From Verrucomicrobiota bacterium (GTDB taxonomy: Bacteria > Verrucomicrobiota > Verrucomicrobiia > Opitutales > Puniceicoccaceae), in NCBI GenBank assembly GCA_038744685.1, contig JBCDMB010000021.1:1-59900 (forward strand): a DNA stretch of 59,900 nt. Reading direction: 5' to 3'. A program made the translations under genes and the position numbers. The number at the start of each line of letters is the position of its first letter. Position 1 is the first letter of the stretch. This document shows, one piece after another, positions 52,115 to 59,900 of this stretch. The notes under the pieces were generated by a model. The model searched no databases and was not told where the DNA came from. It saw nothing but the letters and a program-made list of their open reading frames with translations.

Positions 52115-53859
52115 CGGCAAACGACCACAAGGAAAGACCCTCTCGTCAACCATTGACGGAGTCACCAACATTGCGGGACTGGCAGTGGACGTTGCTTCCC
52201 GGCGCACCGGTAGAAGCATCTGGTCTTGAGCCGACCTTGCGCTGGCAGGAAGAGGTGGGTCCTGAGTTTTGGGGTACGCGGGAGGTAGTGGTCTACTGGC
52301 GCCCGGACCCTTCGAACCTTATCTGGATTGAGGAGACGGTGGCGTCACTCGCAGTCCAAAGTATTCCGACGTTTCGGGTCGTTGTTGATGCGCCCGAAAG
52401 TTTTTGCGAGTCGGTGCTCATGAGTATTTTCGACAAGAACGGACTCAGCGGCCGAGTGGACTGGGTGGATGACCGTGAAGAAGTATTTACCGTGGGCGAT
52501 GACTCATGGTTGTTCTTTCTGGCTCCCAACAATGTCCTTCACCCTACAGCATTGTTCACCTTGCTGAAAGAGACGGTAACCAATCTGGCAGACTTGTTTG
52601 GCTTTTTTGAGACCCTTTCCGACGAGTCTACAGGTGGACCTCACGCCGTTCGCTTTCATTCGGGTGCGGAGAAGCTTTCAGTCTTTGGCCGTTCTGGGAT
52701 GAGTAGCTCGTTCTGGATCCGCGGATCGTTGTGGAACAAGATGGTGCAGCAAAAGTCACTTCTCTCCACGGGCGCGTCCTGGCGGGCCGCGATCACTGCA
52801 TTGGCGACAGGATCGCGGATCGAAAGGACTCCGCTTGCGTTGACCGTTCTGCCCTGCGCTCGCGGTGAACCGGTTGCACAGTCTGTCGAAGAGCCCGAGG
52901 AGAGCTTGCGGGACGCACTGATTGCCTACGGGGAAGGGAGCGGGATTCATCTCAGCGACTGGCGGTACGACCCTTCCCTCGGCTCGGGCATTCCGACGCC
53001 GCCATCTTCCGACGAGAGGATTGCCGCAATTGTTCCGTTTCGGGATCAGGAAGAGCTGACATCGGCGACTTTTCGAAGTTTGGCAGGTCAGGCGAATGCC
53101 TCACGGATTCGTTTGGTTGCAGTCGACAACGGTTCCAATCCGGCGATCGCTCAACGCCTCCGCACTTTAGCCGATTCACTCTTTGTCGATCAGGGGGTGC
53201 TGTGGCTTCAGGAAGAAGGGTCCTTCAACTTTGCCCGTCTGAACAATCTGGCGCTTGCTCGAATCGATGAACCGCACCTCCTGTTTCTCAACAATGACGT
53301 TGAGTTTACGGGACCTGACGATCTGGCGCGGTTGCAGGGATTTCTTGAATGGGCGGGAGTGGGGATGGTCGGAGGAGCACTCCACTATCCGGACGGAAAC
53401 CTTCAGGCCGCTGGGATTCGGTTTGGTGCGCTGGGGCCTGAGGTCGTTCGGCACCCGGATCATCTACCACTCGTGTTTCGGGAAGTAGACGCCCTTACCT
53501 TCGCATGCGCGTTAGTCCGGCGATCGGTCTTTGAAGAAGTGGGTCGCTTGGATGAGGTGCTTTGCCCGAACGGTTTTGGGGATGCTCTGTTGGGTGGGCG
53601 GTTTCGCGAGAGCGATTGGCGCATTCTGATCGATCCGACGGTCCGGGTGATCCACCACGAGTCGCCGAGTCGGGGAAGTCGTCCCGAGGAGATGGAGAGG
53701 ATGGAGTTGAGTCGGGAAGGAGTTCCCATCTATTCCTACGGTCCTGAGTTTGTTCGATCAGGGGTGGATGTGGTGCATCGCTTTGGTCGTTCCCGTCCCT
53801 CTCTCGGCAAAAGAATTTATCGCGCAGTCAAAGCCTTTCGCAAAGAGTTGATGCAGTGA
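52111..53859 (+). CDS. Two-part GT2 glycosyltransferase
   Basis: 582 aa. Residues 1 to about 290 look like a degenerate GT-A domain (VVVYWRPDPSNLIWIEETVA). From about 305 the intact GT2 domain: RIAAIVPFRDQEELTSATFR, LVAVDNGSNPAIAQRL, SFNFARLNNLALAR, PHLLFLNNDVEFTGPDDLAR (DxD), VGMVGGALHYPDGNLQAAGI, as in rhamnosyltransferase-type proteins (WbbL/WsaE-like). Starts and ends in 4-bp overlaps, so it belongs to the three-gene GT2 set. Confidence 0.82.
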   Translation: MTANDHKERPSRQPLTESPTLRDWQWTLLPGAPVEASGLEPTLRWQEEVGPEFWGTREVVVYWRPDPSNLIWIEETVASLAVQSIPTFRVVVDAPESFCESVLMSIFDKNGLSGRVDWVDDREEVFTVGDDSWLFFLAPNNVLHPTALFTLLKETVTNLADLFGFFETLSDESTGGPHAVRFHSGAEKLSVFGRSGMSSSFWIRGSLWNKMVQQKSLLSTGASWRAAITALATGSRIERTPLALTVLPCARGEPVAQSVEEPEESLRDALIAYGEGSGIHLSDWRYDPSLGSGIPTPPSSDERIAAIVPFRDQEELTSATFRSLAGQANASRIRLVAVDNGSNPAIAQRLRTLADSLFVDQGVLWLQEEGSFNFARLNNLALARIDEPHLLFLNNDVEFTGPDDLARLQGFLEWAGVGMVGGALHYPDGNLQAAGIRFGALGPEVVRHPDHLPLVFREVDALTFACALVRRSVFEEVGRLDEVLCPNGFGDALLGGRFRESDWRILIDPTVRVIHHESPSRGSRPEEMERMELSREGVPIYSYGPEFVRSGVDVVHRFGRSRPSLGKRIYRAVKAFRKELMQ

Positions 53860-56800
53860 GTGAATTCCTCAGAAAGCTAAGGGCCGCGAATTCATGGAAT
53901 TTAGTGGCCCTTGTTGTTTTGGTGGTGGGCGTTGTCGGAACCCTCTTCTGGCAGCCCGCCCCCAACCGTGTCGTCATTCCGCTTTATGGAAACGAGGAGC
54001 AGTCGCTCCTCCAGCTTTACCATCGCTATGGGTTTCCCGGTCCGGGCTCGTTCTTTGAGTACCACTCTGACATCGAGTTGGCCCATCAAACGAATGCAGA
54101 GTTGCAAGTGGAGTTTGAGCTACCGGGTTGGCAAAAGCTGCGGGCTGTTCGCTTCGACGTAGGGGGAGGGCAGCGGGAGTATCGCTTGGGCCCGATTCTC
54201 TTTGGCTACGAGTTTGCTTACCGGTTCTTTCCCTTGTTCTCGATGGATGGGCCTTCGGTAGTTGCCCGAGCCGAGGTAAATGATTTCGTCGCGGGACTTG
54301 AGGCTTCTGGGTCCGATTGGATTCTACAGACCGATGGGATCGACCCTTATCTCGTCCTTCCGGTCGTGCGGGAAGAATGGCGGAACACTCTCGATGAGGA
54401 AACTCTTTGGCTGCTGCGAGGGGGGCGTTTACTCCTCTACGTGCTTGTTGCCGGGCTGATTTTCTTAGCGGGGCGCTGCGTGCAGTCGGGCTGGTTGGAG
54501 CGATTGGGTGGGCCGTCAACGCCGTTGTGGAACCGTTTGTGGGGAGTGGGTTTCGTTGCGGCACTCGCTGCGATTGGGTTTGCGGTCTATGAGCCTTACC
54601 TCGTTTTTCAGAAGCTCTATCTCTTCAAGGATGTGGCCACCGATTCGGTGGACGTCTTCTGGCCGATCTTCCTCAATCTTTCCGATTATCTGCGGACCGA
54701 AGGATGGCCGCTTTGGTCATTCAGTATCGGGGTAGGGCAAGGGATCTTCAGCTGGGTCGGAGAGCCGTTCCTGTTTCTTTTGTATCTGCTGCCCCCCGAG
54801 AAGCTTGCCTTCGGTCTTGGCTGGATGCAGTTCACGAAGACGATCCTTGCAGGCCTTCTCTTTCTCGCATGGTTTCGGCTGCTGGGAATGGGCAAGTTCG
54901 CTTCGGCGGCGGGAGCGCTTTTCCTGGCCTTCTCCGCACATATGGTCATCCGTGGGAACTGGACCCACTACGCGACCGAGGTCGTCATGGTGGCTTTCGC
55001 ACTGTTCGCTTTCGAGTGTTACCTGCGAAAACGGATCTGGCAGCTGATCCCACTCGCGATTCTCTTTATGGTGATCCGCAGCGTCTATCACAGCTACGTG
55101 TGGTCGTGGGTTTTCTTCGGCTACGCGTTACTCCGGATCTGGATGGACGGGGGCTTTTCGGTGAGGGAAACGGGACGCCACCTACTCCGTCTCGGTGGCT
55201 GCTATATTCTTGGGCTAGGGTTGGCGGGTGCCTTTCTACTTCCGGTGCTCTATGAGCTAATCTCGAGTCCGCGGGTGTCCGGGGACGAGTCAAACATCGC
55301 TGCGTTTGCGACCAGTTCGCTCTTTTCTTGGAACGAAGCGGAAGAGTGGCTTGCGAGTGTTTATGGGCTCTTTGCGGCGGATCTCTTCGGACGGGGGAAC
55401 TTCTACTCCGGATGGCGCAACTATCTTGAAGGACCCCATCTCTACGCCGGAACGCTTATGCTTCTTCTTCTTCCGCAGGCATTCGTCGGTCGTGGAACCC
55501 GCGTTAGGGTCGTGCTTGGCATCGTTCTCGTGGCTATGTTGCTTTACCTGTTCGTCCCCTACGTTCGCTACTTCCTCAATGCCTTTTCCGGGATCTACTA
55601 TAAAACCTCCTCGTTCTGGATTCCGGTGTTTGTCGCAGGGGCAGGAGCCCTTGCTCTCGATGGTCTGATTCGGCGTCGCCGTCTGAATCTGTGGCTCCTC
55701 GGGGTCACCCTAGCGTGCTTTCTGGTGGCACTTTATCTACTCAGGAATAACGCTTTTATTCTCGAGCATCTGAGGGTTGAGGAGGGTTACCGAGTCTACC
55801 GGCAGGTAATTATTCTTTTGATCGCTTACACCGTGGCTCTCTTGCTTCTTCGTTCCCGGCAATACCGTTCCTACGGATTACTGTTGTTACCACTCATGAT
55901 CGCCACGGAGGTTATCCAATTTTCGTCTAAGACCGCTCAGGACCGGCAGGCACTTCGGGGGGACTCGATGGATACGGGAGCCTACTATTTTGACGATTCT
56001 CTCCAGGCAGTTCGAATGATCGAGGAAGCGGACGAGAGCTTCTACCGGATCGAGAAAGGAAACGTCTCCGCCCATCTCAATGATCCACTTGGGCAGGGAT
56101 ACGCCGGCCTGAGCTCCTACTACTCGTTCAACGCGGGAGGCTATCTGGCCTTCCTCGGTCCGGATGGCTTTGAGGTTGATTATCTCGTTCCGGGTCACGG
56201 GTCCGGATATGTGATAGGGACGGGAGAACGCTTCCTTCTGGCCACTCTGCTTTCGACGAAGTACTTCATTGCGAGGGAATGGGGTGACCGCGGCCCACCG
56301 CCCGACTATCAGCCCTGGGGTAGAGCGGGCGACGCCCTGATTTCGGAAAACGAGAATTTCATTCCGCTCGGATCCGTCTACTTACATACCATTAGCGAAG
56401 AACGTTTACGGAAGCTGCCCGCGGCTACGCGGGATTTTGTGGCGTTTGCCGCTGCGGTGGTCTCGGGAGATTCTCCGCTGGTAGCAAACTTTCCAGTGCT
56501 TTCGGACGAGGAGCTGAAGCGAATCGAAGAAGCTACCGTCCAGCCAGACAGCCAAGAGGCTTTTGCGATTTACGAAGAACTCGCTCAGTCGCTCTCTGAG
56601 ATTTCAGTTGAATGGCAGGAGATCGGGCAGAATCAGTTCAACGGGAGCATCACCCTCGATCAACCGGGGATCGTCTTCCTCTCCATCCCCAACAACGAAG
56701 GCTGGACCGCAAAGGTGAACGGTGAAAAGGCACCCTTCCTCTCCGTACACTTCGGCTTTCGAGGCTTAGCGCTACCAGCGGGCGAGCATCAAATCGAGCT

Positions 56801-56909
56801 TCATTACTTTCCGCCCTACCTCAAGGCAGGCATCGCAATGAGCGTTGTCTCGCTCCTCGTGTTCGGGATACTTGCTTTGACGGTACGGCACGGGAAAGAG
56901 TCATTTTGA
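53856..56909 (+). CDS. YfhO-like large polytopic membrane protein
   Basis: 1017 aa from GTG 53856 (4-bp overlap). A single N-terminal membrane segment (WNLVALVVLVVGVVGTLFW) is followed by about 140 extracytoplasmic residues. Then about a dozen membrane segments with the YfhO-type motif KDVATDSVDVFWPIFLNLSD, a loop with EGWPLWSFSIGVGQGIFSW, a large loop from about 700, and the last one, VFLSIPNNEGWTAKVNGEKA then LPAGEHQIELHYFPPY, the usual YfhO C-terminal beta domain. YfhO proteins are GT-C-like and add sugars to surface polymers in other bacteria. Last gene of the locus. Confidence 0.82.
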   Translation: MSEFLRKLRAANSWNLVALVVLVVGVVGTLFWQPAPNRVVIPLYGNEEQSLLQLYHRYGFPGPGSFFEYHSDIELAHQTNAELQVEFELPGWQKLRAVRFDVGGGQREYRLGPILFGYEFAYRFFPLFSMDGPSVVARAEVNDFVAGLEASGSDWILQTDGIDPYLVLPVVREEWRNTLDEETLWLLRGGRLLLYVLVAGLIFLAGRCVQSGWLERLGGPSTPLWNRLWGVGFVAALAAIGFAVYEPYLVFQKLYLFKDVATDSVDVFWPIFLNLSDYLRTEGWPLWSFSIGVGQGIFSWVGEPFLFLLYLLPPEKLAFGLGWMQFTKTILAGLLFLAWFRLLGMGKFASAAGALFLAFSAHMVIRGNWTHYATEVVMVAFALFAFECYLRKRIWQLIPLAILFMVIRSVYHSYVWSWVFFGYALLRIWMDGGFSVRETGRHLLRLGGCYILGLGLAGAFLLPVLYELISSPRVSGDESNIAAFATSSLFSWNEAEEWLASVYGLFAADLFGRGNFYSGWRNYLEGPHLYAGTLMLLLLPQAFVGRGTRVRVVLGIVLVAMLLYLFVPYVRYFLNAFSGIYYKTSSFWIPVFVAGAGALALDGLIRRRRLNLWLLGVTLACFLVALYLLRNNAFILEHLRVEEGYRVYRQVIILLIAYTVALLLLRSRQYRSYGLLLLPLMIATEVIQFSSKTAQDRQALRGDSMDTGAYYFDDSLQAVRMIEEADESFYRIEKGNVSAHLNDPLGQGYAGLSSYYSFNAGGYLAFLGPDGFEVDYLVPGHGSGYVIGTGERFLLATLLSTKYFIAREWGDRGPPPDYQPWGRAGDALISENENFIPLGSVYLHTISEERLRKLPAATRDFVAFAAAVVSGDSPLVANFPVLSDEELKRIEEATVQPDSQEAFAIYEELAQSLSEISVEWQEIGQNQFNGSITLDQPGIVFLSIPNNEGWTAKVNGEKAPFLSVHFGFRGLALPAGEHQIELHYFPPYLKAGIAMSVVSLLVFGILALTVRHGKESF

Positions 56910-56969
56910 TCGCACAGGCAAGATTCTGGCTTTCAGGCAAAATCATACTGATTATGTTTCACACGTATT

Positions 56970-57200
56970 ATGGGTAATATTACTTTGAGCCTCGATGATG
57001 CCACGGTGAAGCGGGTGCGGAAAATTGCGTTGGAACGGGAGACCAGTCTCACGGCGATGGTGCGTGACTACTTGACTCAGGTCGCTTCCAGTGAAGAGGC
57101 CTCCCGTCAGCAACAAGCTAGAGATCTTCGAGAATCGTTTGCTCGTTTGAGTAAACCTATGGGAGGTGCTGATTGGAGTCGGGACGACCTATATGAATGA
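56970..57200 (+). CDS. Antitoxin, ribbon-helix-helix-type (VapB-like)
   Basis: 76 aa. ITLSLDDATVKRVRKIALER then ETSLTAMVRDYLTQVAS is a ribbon-helix-helix fold; the rest, ending KPMGGADWSRDDLYE, would wrap the PIN toxin. It overlaps the toxin start by 8 bp (ATG at 57193). VapB normally binds its own promoter as a VapBC complex. Since the toxin gene beside it is broken, this antitoxin has no partner here. No inverted repeat operator was obvious in 56910-56969. Confidence 0.82.
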   Translation: MGNITLSLDDATVKRVRKIALERETSLTAMVRDYLTQVASSEEASRQQQARDLRESFARLSKPMGGADWSRDDLYE

Positions 57201-57870
57201 GGTTTTCTTCGATACTACAACGCCTACGACAGTTCCCAGCCGGTTAAGCAGGAGCGGGCGCAGAAGCTCCTTCTCGAGTCGATCTCTGCTGGCAATGCCC
57301 ATAGCTCGGTGCAAGTCTTGGGGGAGTTTTTCCATGCGACAGTGATTCGGAAAAAGCTACTGACAGCCGATGAGGCGGAAACGATTCTTAAGAGCCTCGG
57401 AGGCTTGCATATCCTCGACGTAGACTTCCCCCTTATACCGAATTCAGGAAAGTTTGATAGTTATGGCGGGATGGGAAAAGAGTCTGAGCAAGGCGGCCCG
57501 GTTGGATGCGGGCTGCGACCCGTATCAATCGGGCTAACGCTGCTCAGGCTCTTTTCCCGCCCGTCCCATAGGGATGCGCCCAGAATCGAAGGTCGCGGCG
57601 TTGCAGGAATCGGAACGTATCTCGATACGAATCCGATCCCTGCGCCTTGCGCTGCTTCGATTCTGGGCTGCACCATAACTGTCAAACCTTCCTGAATTCG
57701 GTATTATCCGCCGAGCAATTTTAAACCACAAGAACTTCCTTTGTAGCTACTGGGACAGCCTGGTAATAGCAGCCGCCCAACGTTGCAAGAGCACGACTCT
57801 CTACACGGAGGACCTGAATAGCGGCCAGAGTTATGGAGACGTGGTAGCGATCAATCCGTTTGAGGAATAA
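57193..57870 (+). pseudogene. PIN-domain toxin (VapC-like), frameshifted and split by a 268-bp insertion
   Basis: Starting at ATG 57193 the frame reads MNEVFFDT, the PIN N-terminus with its first metal Asp. It then shifts: from 57216 another frame gives YNAYDSSQPVKQERAQKLLL through VQVLGEFFHA (conserved Glu) to LHILDVDFPLI. A net loss of about ten bases after FFDT best explains the shift, since NVL-x-YAYD is expected. At 57436 an element interrupts the gene; after 57706 the frame resumes as IRRAILNHKNFLCSYWDSLV (third Asp) then LYTEDLNSG (fourth Asp) and ends at TAA 57870. Removing the element and one TTA restores CTT-ATC across the junction. No functional toxin can be made. Confidence 0.85.
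57436..57703. mobile_element. MITE-like 268-bp palindromic element with 3-bp target duplication
   Basis: Terminal inverted repeats of 31 bp (57436-57466 and 57673-57703) match at 29 positions and begin TACCGAATTCAGGAA. TTA is duplicated at 57433-57435 and 57704-57706. Inside are two long hairpins: one at 57473-57558 with arms GGGAAAAGAGyCTGAGCA (17/18) and an inner GC-rich stem, the other at 57579-57667 closed by CCCAGAATCGA/TCGATTCTGGG. Thus the whole element folds as a three-stem cross. It has no protein gene and must be moved by an enzyme supplied elsewhere. It interrupts the toxin gene. Confidence 0.88.
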
Positions 57871-57896
57871 AGATCGGGTGGAGTTTTGTTACTGCG

Positions 57897-57967
57897 TCGA
57901 AATCGAAATCTGAATCGCCCATCGGTTCCTTCTGATAGAGATTTCGATGCCGATTTCGATTTCGAAA
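57897..57967. repeat. Inverted pair of period-6 arrays
   Basis: Left arm 57897-57920 has 6-mers TCGAAA, TCGAAA, TCTGAA, TCGCCC. Right arm 57938-57967 has GAGATT, TCGATG, CCGATT, TCGATT, TCGAAA, reading as the inverse. A gap of about 17 bp separates them. It lies in the short space between the toxin pseudogene and the 3' end of the integrase gene; no gene is present. Confidence 0.7.
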
Positions 57968-58024
57968 CCACTATGACTTTATCGCTTGTTTGATCGAAAT
58001 GCCCGTAAATGAAGCGCAAATTTG

Positions 58025-59350
58025 CTACAGGCTATCCAATGGACTGCGCACCCCTGCACCCGGCTTTTGCATGACGTGCAAGTAAATTTGCGTAGTTTCC
58101 ACGCTCTTGTGCCCCAGCAAATCCTGAACGGTGCGGATATCCACCCCGTCTTCCAAGAGATGGGTGGCGAAAGAATGCCGCAACGTGTGGCTGGTCACCC
58201 TTTTGCTGAGCCCGGCCCGGTTTGCAGCATCGGAAACCGCTCTTTGGTAAGCCTTGTCCAAAACATGATGCCGCCGCTTCAACCCACTACGGGGGTCCCG
58301 TGAGATTTCGCGGCTGGGCCAGAGCCATTGCCACCTCCAATCGAAACCGGCCTTCGAATGTCGTCGTGCCAATGCCTCCGGTAGGTAGACTCCCGCCAAA
58401 TCTTCCCGTTTTAAGTCCGCTTCGAATAGCTCCCGCACGTGTTCGAGGTGCGACTGCAACGAATCCACCAGCTTCCCGGAAAGAGGAGTGACCCGGTCTT
58501 TGCCCCCTTTTCCGGCTCGAACCACAACCTGGTTGCGTTCGAAATCGAGATCCTTGACCCGCAAACGCATCAACTCCGAGACCCGCAGCCCGGCGGCATA
58601 CTGGAGCCGTGCCATCAGCGATTTGTCCCCTTTCAATTCCGCGAAAAACAAGCGTGTTTCCGCTTTGCTCATCACGACCGGGATCCGCTTGTGGTTCCTC
58701 GCCCGAACGAACTCACCGATATCGCCCACTTCGAGGCCAAAGACCTTCTCCGCGATGAAAACCAATGCGTTCAGCGCTCCTTTCTGGGTGGAAGAAGATA
58801 CCGCACGCTCCATCGCCAAATAATCCAAATATTCCTTCAAGCGGGCGGCATTGATTTCCGCTCCGCTTCGCAAGCCTGTTCGCTTGAGAAAGTTGCAGTA
58901 GTGCCCCAAGTAGCTGCGTTCCGTTTTGAGTGCCATGCCGCGTCGACGCATGGTTGCCAGAATTCGGTTCTCGTCATCCGTTTTCCCAGACATTCGCTCG
59001 GCGGAAGTATCATTGTCGGACCCATGGCGAAAGCCGACTGCGTCTGCGCCATTGGGTTTCTCCGATGAAAGATCCGAAGACGAAATCTTCTGTCTAGTCT
59101 GGTTGTGCGCGTTGATGAAAAACCAGCGAATTGCCGTCTTCCAGCGTTCTACCTTCCATTCGGCGGACGCCTTTTCTTTTCTTGCCCATGCGACAAATTC
59201 CCGCGCGGACTCGACCGAACAGCCCACCGCTCGCCGATGGCACCAGCTCAGGTACCAACGAATAGTAACGGCAAACCCCTCTTTCTCAGAAGGTGCCAGA
59301 TCGCACCCGGACAATACCTCGGCCCAACGGGGAAAACGCACAATCTTCAT
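58025..59350 (-). CDS. intI: Integron-type tyrosine recombinase (IntI-like integrase)
   Basis: 441 aa, longer than the usual 320-340. Residues about 130-441 are a tyrosine recombinase: catalytic Arg in [20 protein letters not shown], then [38 protein letters not shown] with the nucleophilic Tyr. The stretch [20 protein letters not shown] plus [25 protein letters not shown] is the patch specific to integron integrases, and the end [11 protein letters not shown] is their usual C-terminus. Residues 1-130 are an extra N-terminal SAM-like part. In integrons the attI site and cassettes lie beyond the integrase start, that is at and past the right edge of the window. Confidence 0.88.
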   Translation of the reverse strand: MKIVRFPRWAEVLSGCDLAPSEKEGFAVTIRWYLSWCHRRAVGCSVESAREFVAWARKEKASAEWKVERWKTAIRWFFINAHNQTRQKISSSDLSSEKPNGADAVGFRHGSDNDTSAERMSGKTDDENRILATMRRRGMALKTERSYLGHYCNFLKRTGLRSGAEINAARLKEYLDYLAMERAVSSSTQKGALNALVFIAEKVFGLEVGDIGEFVRARNHKRIPVVMSKAETRLFFAELKGDKSLMARLQYAAGLRVSELMRLRVKDLDFERNQVVVRAGKGGKDRVTPLSGKLVDSLQSHLEHVRELFEADLKREDLAGVYLPEALARRHSKAGFDWRWQWLWPSREISRDPRSGLKRRHHVLDKAYQRAVSDAANRAGLSKRVTSHTLRHSFATHLLEDGVDIRTVQDLLGHKSVETTQIYLHVMQKPGAGVRSPLDSL

Positions 59351-59360
59351 GACACTAGAA

Positions 59361-59389
59361 AAAATATGAACAAATGTTCACTTAAACAA
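59361..59389 (-). promoter_or_regulatory. Candidate integrase promoter with GAAC-N4-GTTC palindrome in the spacer
   Basis: Reading the minus strand, -35-like TTGTTT (59384-59389) and -10-like TATTTT (59361-59366) are separated by exactly 17 bp. The spacer begins 11 bp upstream of the ATG complement at 59348-59350. It contains the palindrome TGAAC-N4-GTTCA (59367-59380). Known integron integrases are repressed by LexA, and GAAC-N4-GTTC is the LexA box of several phyla. Reported verrucomicrobial LexA sites are TGTTC-N4-GAACA, so the match is suggestive only. Confidence 0.5.
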
Positions 59390-59405
59390 GAACAAACTCT
59401 TTTCA

Positions 59406-59530
59406 GTGACGCAATTTTCGGATGTCGGCTAGTCAAGAATTGACCTGAAATTTCCCATCAAACTAATCTTCAACACTTTGGGAAACTGTCTCGGGAAGCC
59501 GAAATTTTTGGACAGCGAAAATTGCGACAC
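59406..59530. repeat. Inverted repeat in the expected attI region
   Basis: GTGACGCAATTTTCG (59406-59420) and CGAAAATTGCGACAC (59516-59530) are inverted with 14 of 15 positions matching, 95 bp apart. It lies where attI would be. I see no clear GTTRRRY core or attC. The 550-bp region 59351-59900 has no convincing gene; short open frames in it lack family features. Confidence 0.5.
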
Positions 59531-59790
59531 TGGGAATTTTCTCTCTCGAAAAGGGTCCGTGGAATGGCCCAATTTCAGGAGACCGAAAACTTGCGTGCAA
59601 CAAAAAGAACCCGCATCCTTTCCCATGCCATGATAGCACTGAACCTACTATTCATTGGGTTTCACGGCGATTCTGGTCGGCGCCAACAGGCTATTGCGGG
59701 AGATCCAACCCACGACAAAGTCTCCTGCAAAAGGGAAACTGAGTGTCCTACATAACACTGTTCAGAAGAGAAAAATGAATTCGACCTCAC

Positions 59791-59882
59791 CACGAAGAGC
59801 ACAAAGGACACGAAGAAAGGAATGAAAGAAGAATCCATCCAACTGCAGGATAGTGGCTCCGCGTGCCCTGCGCCTCTGTGTG
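59791..59882. repeat. Period-9 arrays at right end
   Basis: 9-mers CACGAAGAG, CACAAAGGA, CACGAAGAA run at 59791-59817. About 40 bp later, 59857-59882 has a second GC-rich set with the same period (near CTCCGCGTG, CCCTGCGCC, TCTGTGTGA). Both forms are like dispersed intergenic repeats known in PVC genomes (from memory). The right edge cuts off what follows. Confidence 0.5.
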
Positions 59883-59900
59883 AGAATCGCATTTTGCATC

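Noticed and set aside
57309-57695. 128-aa open frame across the toxin/MITE junction
   Set aside because: It joins part of the decayed toxin to untranslated hairpin sequence of the inserted element.
58439-59068. 209-aa + strand open frame
   Set aside because: Antisense to the integron integrase; no independent motifs.
59703-59709. Possible attC/attI core (ATCCAAC fits RYYYAAC)
   Set aside because: A 7-bp degenerate match is expected by chance and no paired core or folded attC surrounds it.
59522-59755. 77-aa open frame near right edge as a cassette gene
   Set aside because: No ribosome-binding site, no family features, and low-complexity composition; not supported.

Overview
The window is bacterial chromosome dominated by one long, single-direction surface-polysaccharide locus (about 0.98-56.9 kb, + strand). 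It is flanked on the left by a REP-associated (Y1-type) transposase and on the right by a broken toxin-antitoxin pair and an integron-type integrase, both transposase and integrase on the - strand. The organism is probably a Gram-negative member of the PVC group, most likely a verrucomicrobium. I infer this from the GbsR-like regulator at the head of the locus, the Wzm/Wzt exporters, the sulfotransferases and the kinds of dispersed intergenic repeats; no rRNA or marker gene confirms it.

Layout. 1-0.97 kb: transposase and a candidate promoter/operator. 0.98-3.8 kb: GbsR/MarR regulator and a first Wzm-Wzt ABC exporter. 3.8-6.9 kb: an amino-deoxysugar module (beta-keto-acid cleavage enzyme, NeuD-like acyltransferase, FdtA ketoisomerase, FdtB aminotransferase). 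6.9-19.4 kb: three sulfotransferases, GDP-mannose 4,6-dehydratase, an O-fucosyltransferase-like protein and several glycosyltransferases. 19.4-25 kb: a nonulosonic-acid-like module (SpsF-type nucleotidyltransferase, short NeuB-type synthase, formyltransferase, deacetylase, 2-hydroxyacid dehydrogenase, and a GT2-cytidylyltransferase fusion). 25-27.7 kb: nucleotide-sugar dehydrogenase and epimerase. 27.7-29.8 kb: a four-helix-bundle gene in inverted heptamer arrays, a methyltransferase, and a second Y1-type transposase between REP pairs. 29.8-44.7 kb: GT4/GT2 enzymes, GT-C-like membrane proteins and a WbaP-type initiating phosphoglycosyltransferase. 44.7-47 kb: a second Wzm-Wzt exporter. 47.1-56.9 kb: large GT2 enzymes and a YfhO-like membrane protein. 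56.9-59.9 kb: antitoxin gene, toxin pseudogene split by a 268-bp palindromic element, integrase, and about 550 bp without a convincing gene.

How the genes fit together. Sugar nucleotides are made by the FdtAB, Gmd, dehydrogenase/epimerase and SpsF/NeuB-like modules. They are assembled on a polyprenyl carrier started by the WbaP-like enzyme and extended by about 20 glycosyltransferases, decorated by sulfation, acylation, formylation and methylation, and exported by one or both ABC systems. Many genes overlap by 4-20 bases, implying translational coupling. The gaps between blocks are where nearly all repeats sit.

Most unusual content: (i) degenerate short-period arrays (period 7, also 6 and 9) that occur as inverted pairs, once enclosing a four-helix-bundle gene, once empty, and as single arms; (ii) two related kinds of REP hairpins, one of which supplies the C-terminus of a glycosyltransferase; (iii) a MITE-like element with a clean 3-bp target duplication inside a vapC-like gene; (iv) an integron integrase whose predicted promoter spacer is filled by a GAAC-N4-GTTC palindrome; (v) a BKACE enzyme and a GT2-cytidylyltransferase fusion in a glycan locus.
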